A stretch of 64,000 nt of DNA from Paenibacillus sp. AN1007 (lineage in GTDB: Bacteria; Bacillota; Bacilli; Paenibacillales; Paenibacillaceae), in the NCBI RefSeq assembly GCF_040702995.1, contig NZ_CP159992.1, positions 1,079,501-1,143,500 on the forward strand, read 5' to 3'. The translations under genes and the position numbers were made by a program. The stretch's first letter is position 1. Every line of letters starts with the position of its first letter. This document shows, one piece after another, positions 61,416 to 64,000 of this stretch. The notes under the pieces were generated by a model. That model was not told the DNA's origin and did no database searches. It saw only the letters and a program-made list of their open reading frames with translations.

Positions 61416-62748
61416 ACCAGGCGGATATGTCGAACTGATTGCGCTGGCAAAGGCCAGAATAGTACCCGTTACGGGACGCGTGCTGATCCCGTATCAAGCC
61501 GAATGGGGAGCAGCTAATCAGGCTGTAGACATGGCTGATATGTCTGAGCGTTTGAAGGAAAGCGGCCTGCAGGTGGATGAGTTGGAGCTGGCATCCGAAA
61601 CAGGGGCAACTGTGGTCGGGTACCGCGTGACGAATGGTTCTGAAAAAGCTGCCGCTGTTACTGTCACGGATAGCTACACGATTGAAGCGCGTTATCCAGG
61701 TCTACGCGGGAATGATTTTGAATACATGATACGTGCCAGCCTGGTCGATGCCACCAAAAAGGAAATCATTATCCGCGACACCAAAGGGATTTACGACACA
61801 GAGACTTATACCGTGGCTGATAAGACGGCAGCTGAAGAAGCGCTGAAGAAATCCAGTATGGTCCGATTTAAGGCTGTGGGTGCAGTTGCTTGGGCAGATG
61901 TAGCATATACACCGTTAACAGGTGCTGTGTCCGGTACCGCATCGATCACGGCATCAGATTGGAGCCGTATCTTTAACCGGGTAGATGGCCTGACCTTTGA
62001 TGTGTTTTACCTGCCCTCTACGGATGCGGCAGTCCAAGCCGCTGCCAAACAATGGCTGTTGGATCGGCGTTCAAAAGCCCGCAGACTTGCTCAGCTAGTT
62101 GTTGCAGGGCTTGCACTGGATGACACGGACATTGAGAAGCACAATGCGCGCAGCAGGAACATGAACGCCCGATACATCGTCAACTGCTCCCTTGCCGGTA
62201 CACACATCAACGGCAAAACATACAACTCAGTGCAATGGGCTGCATGGGTGGCTGGTCTGATGGCGGGTACCCCTGCGAATAAGTCCTTTACAGGGGTTAA
62301 AGTGCCAATGACCCAAGCGGCCATTGATTGGAGTCACAGCGAGGTCATCAAAGGACTAGCTGAGGGTACGCTCATGGCTACTCGTGACGGTTATGACTAT
62401 ATCATTGAGTCGGCGGTTAATACGCTGACTACGATGGGCACAGGTGAGCGTGAGGACTTCGGTAAGATCCGTGTCTCAATGACGATTGATCAGGTCCTGA
62501 ACGACATCTATTCCACAGCGAAAAAATGGAAAGCTAAGCTCGACAACGACAAGGATGGCAGAGGTATGTTTATCGCGGCCGTGCTGGAGTATCTGGCGAT
62601 CCGCAGGAGTCAGAAAGCAATTGATGAGGGTTATACCTTCACGGAAGATCCGAACAACGTAAGTGACTTCGATTACGCTTATTTCAAACTGTTTGCCAAA
62701 CCGCTTGATGCCATCGAAGCATTCTACATTACATGGGAGGTGGCTTAA
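61396..62748 (+). CDS. Contractile tail sheath (YqbK/XkdK)
   Basis: 450 residues. RPGGYVELIALAKARIVPVT, a long beta-rich centre (TIEARYPGLRGNDFEYMIRA), and GYTFTEDPNNVSDFDYAYFK-like end EAFYITWEVA. AAGGAGG upstream. Marks the phage as a myovirus, as PBSX and skin. Confidence 0.92.
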   Translation: MSIQRVRPGGYVELIALAKARIVPVTGRVLIPYQAEWGAANQAVDMADMSERLKESGLQVDELELASETGATVVGYRVTNGSEKAAAVTVTDSYTIEARYPGLRGNDFEYMIRASLVDATKKEIIIRDTKGIYDTETYTVADKTAAEEALKKSSMVRFKAVGAVAWADVAYTPLTGAVSGTASITASDWSRIFNRVDGLTFDVFYLPSTDAAVQAAAKQWLLDRRSKARRLAQLVVAGLALDDTDIEKHNARSRNMNARYIVNCSLAGTHINGKTYNSVQWAAWVAGLMAGTPANKSFTGVKVPMTQAAIDWSHSEVIKGLAEGTLMATRDGYDYIIESAVNTLTTMGTGEREDFGKIRVSMTIDQVLNDIYSTAKKWKAKLDNDKDGRGMFIAAVLEYLAIRRSQKAIDEGYTFTEDPNNVSDFDYAYFKLFAKPLDAIEAFYITWEVA

Positions 62749-62751
62749 TAA

Positions 62752-63195
62752 ATGGACCGCGAACTAATTGGCCGGAATCTTTCCGTTGAAGACGATAACG
62801 GGGATGGTGTTCAGACTATCAAGGAAATTGAAGTTACACTGAATCCCGAAACATTGGATGTAGTCCGGGCACGGCGCATGTCTAAGACAAAACAAATTGT
62901 GGGTTACGAGATCCCGGTTAAACTGGTCATGTCCAAGTTGGAATCCAGGTTGCGTTACCGTCTGTTGGAGGACTTTAAAGCAGGTAAGACCATGTTCCTC
63001 GATCGGATCACCGGAGCCTTGGAAGACATGCAAACGGGGAATACTGAACGGGTTCTTTTGACCGGTATCCATATCCACGGGAACATGGATATTTTGGTTG
63101 CTCAGATCGACAGCAATACAGGTATCGATATCACGTTGGAGGGAACGGCTACAGACTTCGAGTTCGTAGAAAAATTTCCGGATTACATGGCATAA
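62752..63195 (+). CDS. Tail tube protein (YqbM/XkdM)
   Basis: 147 residues. MDRELIGRNLSVEDDNGDGV, IVGYEIPVKLVMSKLESRLR, DITLEGTATDFEFVEKFPDY. Follows the sheath as in all PBSX-like phages. Confidence 0.9.
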   Translation: MDRELIGRNLSVEDDNGDGVQTIKEIEVTLNPETLDVVRARRMSKTKQIVGYEIPVKLVMSKLESRLRYRLLEDFKAGKTMFLDRITGALEDMQTGNTERVLLTGIHIHGNMDILVAQIDSNTGIDITLEGTATDFEFVEKFPDYMA

Positions 63196-63327
63196 AAGTT
63201 AATTTTAATTTATGTGGTAAAAGAATAGTTCACGTAAAGTTCAGAATCGAAATGAAAAATCCATTCCATTAATTGAATATATGATATAAAATAGAAATGT
63301 ATTCCAAATACGAAGGGAGAATGTAAA

Positions 63328-63678
63328 GTGAGTAAAAAACTATTGTTAGGAATTGTTTCTATTGCTGCCTGCTTCTCTTTGGGATCTACTTCTTTTGCTG
63401 ATACTTCATTAGTCCCAACAAGTCCTCAAATCTCGCAATCAGTGACCTCTCAAGTAAATGCTATGGACAAAATTAATGTCGAAATTACTCTTAGAGTAGG
63501 AGAATCAAGGAATTTGTCGGGTTCAAATTTTTGGATTAGTGGAGATCAAGGGAATAATAGCCCTATTTACTTGGATCGGAACGGATTTGTACTTGGTCTT
63601 AAGGTAGGAGACGCTGTCGTGGTAGCAGACCTGCCAGGTGGAGCGGGGAGCGTTCTTTATTATATTCATGTAAGATAA
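63328..63678 (+). CDS. Secreted protein inserted in the tail module
   Basis: 116 residues. Signal peptide (LLLGIVSIAACFSLGSTSFA), a Ser/Thr/Gln-rich linker, and a small beta domain (VEITLRVGESRNLSGSNFWI, VLGLKVGDAVVVADLPGGAG) resembling a BIG2-type fold. AT-rich unlike its neighbours, own upstream region and terminator, so a moron. GAAGGGAGA precedes GTG. Confidence 0.72.
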   Translation: MSKKLLLGIVSIAACFSLGSTSFADTSLVPTSPQISQSVTSQVNAMDKINVEITLRVGESRNLSGSNFWISGDQGNNSPIYLDRNGFVLGLKVGDAVVVADLPGGAGSVLYYIHVR

Positions 63679-63706
63679 TAATTAATAGTACAGAATAAAT
63701 AATAAT

Positions 63707-63751
63707 AAGCCTGTAGACGAGCTCCGATAGGAGTAGTTCTGCAGGCTTTTT
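63707..63751 (+). terminator. Terminator of the secreted moron
   Basis: AAGCCTG and CAGGCTT outer stem with an inner GAGCTCC/GGAGTAGTTC stem, followed by TTTTT. Confidence 0.85.
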
Positions 63752-63794
63752 AAATGTGAAAAAACAGAAAACAAATTATTAATGGAGGAATCAC

Positions 63795-64000
63795 GATGAG
63801 CGACAAATTACAGAAATATCTTGCGGCTGGAACAGAAGCAGCCGAACCAGAACAAATTGAAGTACCAGTAGACGGAGAGAAATGGTCTGTTCGTCGTTTG
63901 ACCACTATGGACTTGCGTCGGGCATATGAAGCAGCATACAACGAGGATGGAAGCGCGAAAAGTTCTTTCAATGACATTGATGTCATGATCGTAAAAGCCA
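63795..64000 (+). CDS. XkdN/YqbN-like tail assembly protein, 3'-truncated by window end
   Basis: 68 codons visible: MSDKLQKYLAAGTEAAEP, IEVPVDGEKWSVRRLTTMDL. ATGGAGGA lies 6 nt ahead of ATG. Pattern and position fit the tail-chaperone gene following the tube gene in skin/PBSX. Confidence 0.78.

Larger units (their letters stand above)
26411..64000. mobile_element. skin/PBSX-family prophage inserted in sigK (right end outside window)
   Basis: Everything right of the sigK break is phage-like: serine recombinase, repressor/Cro switch, YqaJ-RecT recombination pair, replication genes, terminase, portal, head and contractile-tail genes, with scattered cargo. The structural part is collinear with the B. 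subtilis skin element and PBSX (portal, minor head, XkdF, capsid, YqbF-YqbJ, YqzN, sheath, tube, XkdN). The order yqaJ, recT, rusA and then the terminase genes also follows skin. The window ends in the tail module, so lysis genes, the second att site and the 3' half of sigK are not visible. Confidence 0.93.

Overview
The window looks like the chromosome of an endospore-forming Gram-positive bacterium, most likely Paenibacillus or a close relative. The basis is the gene content (a pro-sigma-K gene, YkyA-type lipoprotein, GH81 glucanase with discoidin repeats, AGGAGG-type ribosome binding sites). The genus is inferred, not proven.

Bases 1-26,410 are host chromosome. An AT-rich block at the left edge (1-6.4 kb) carries the 3' part of a class II lanthipeptide synthetase (lanM), a peptidase-containing ABC exporter (lanT) and a two-component system. 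The precursor peptide must lie upstream of the window if it is linked. Next come an orphan Imm11/Imm43-like immunity gene, a 48-bp remnant of a second sulfurtransferase gene, an exported acetamidase/formamidase-like protein, a 1657-residue GH81 beta-1,3-glucanase with six discoidin domains, several lipoproteins, a two-domain rhodanese, an EamA permease, a polysaccharide deacetylase, a YkyA homologue, an ADP-ribosylglycohydrolase, an MFS exporter and a secreted CE1-like esterase.

At 25,991 the gene for the mother-cell sporulation factor sigma-K begins, with a CATACAATA -10 element upstream. Its reading frame is cut after the codons for KEGNEI, over the pentamer AATGA (26,411-26,415). This is where the B. 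subtilis skin element splits sigK. Convergent to it lies a 515-aa large serine recombinase whose upstream region carries a CATACAGTA -10 element of the sigma-E/sigma-K type. From there to the right edge the window is a prophage of the skin/PBSX family, so the 3' half of sigK should lie beyond the right end.

The prophage reads in order: recombinase; membrane and DUF4041/GIY-YIG cargo; CI/Cro-type switch with repeated operators; early genes; YqaJ exonuclease and RecT; a replication initiator with four iteron-like palindromes inside its own gene; G39P-like helicase loader; DnaB; RusA; a C5-cytosine methyltransferase with a six-fold repeated insert; an ArpU-like late regulator; strong terminator; a cargo segment (two related exported proteins, Mrr-like nuclease, membrane proteins); a ParB-like protein overlapping a Mom-type DNA modification enzyme; terminase; portal; head genes; contractile-tail sheath and tube; and the start of a tail chaperone gene at the right edge. 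Isolated opposite-strand genes, often with their own terminators, look like morons. Two of them share a 36-bp promoter-like element.
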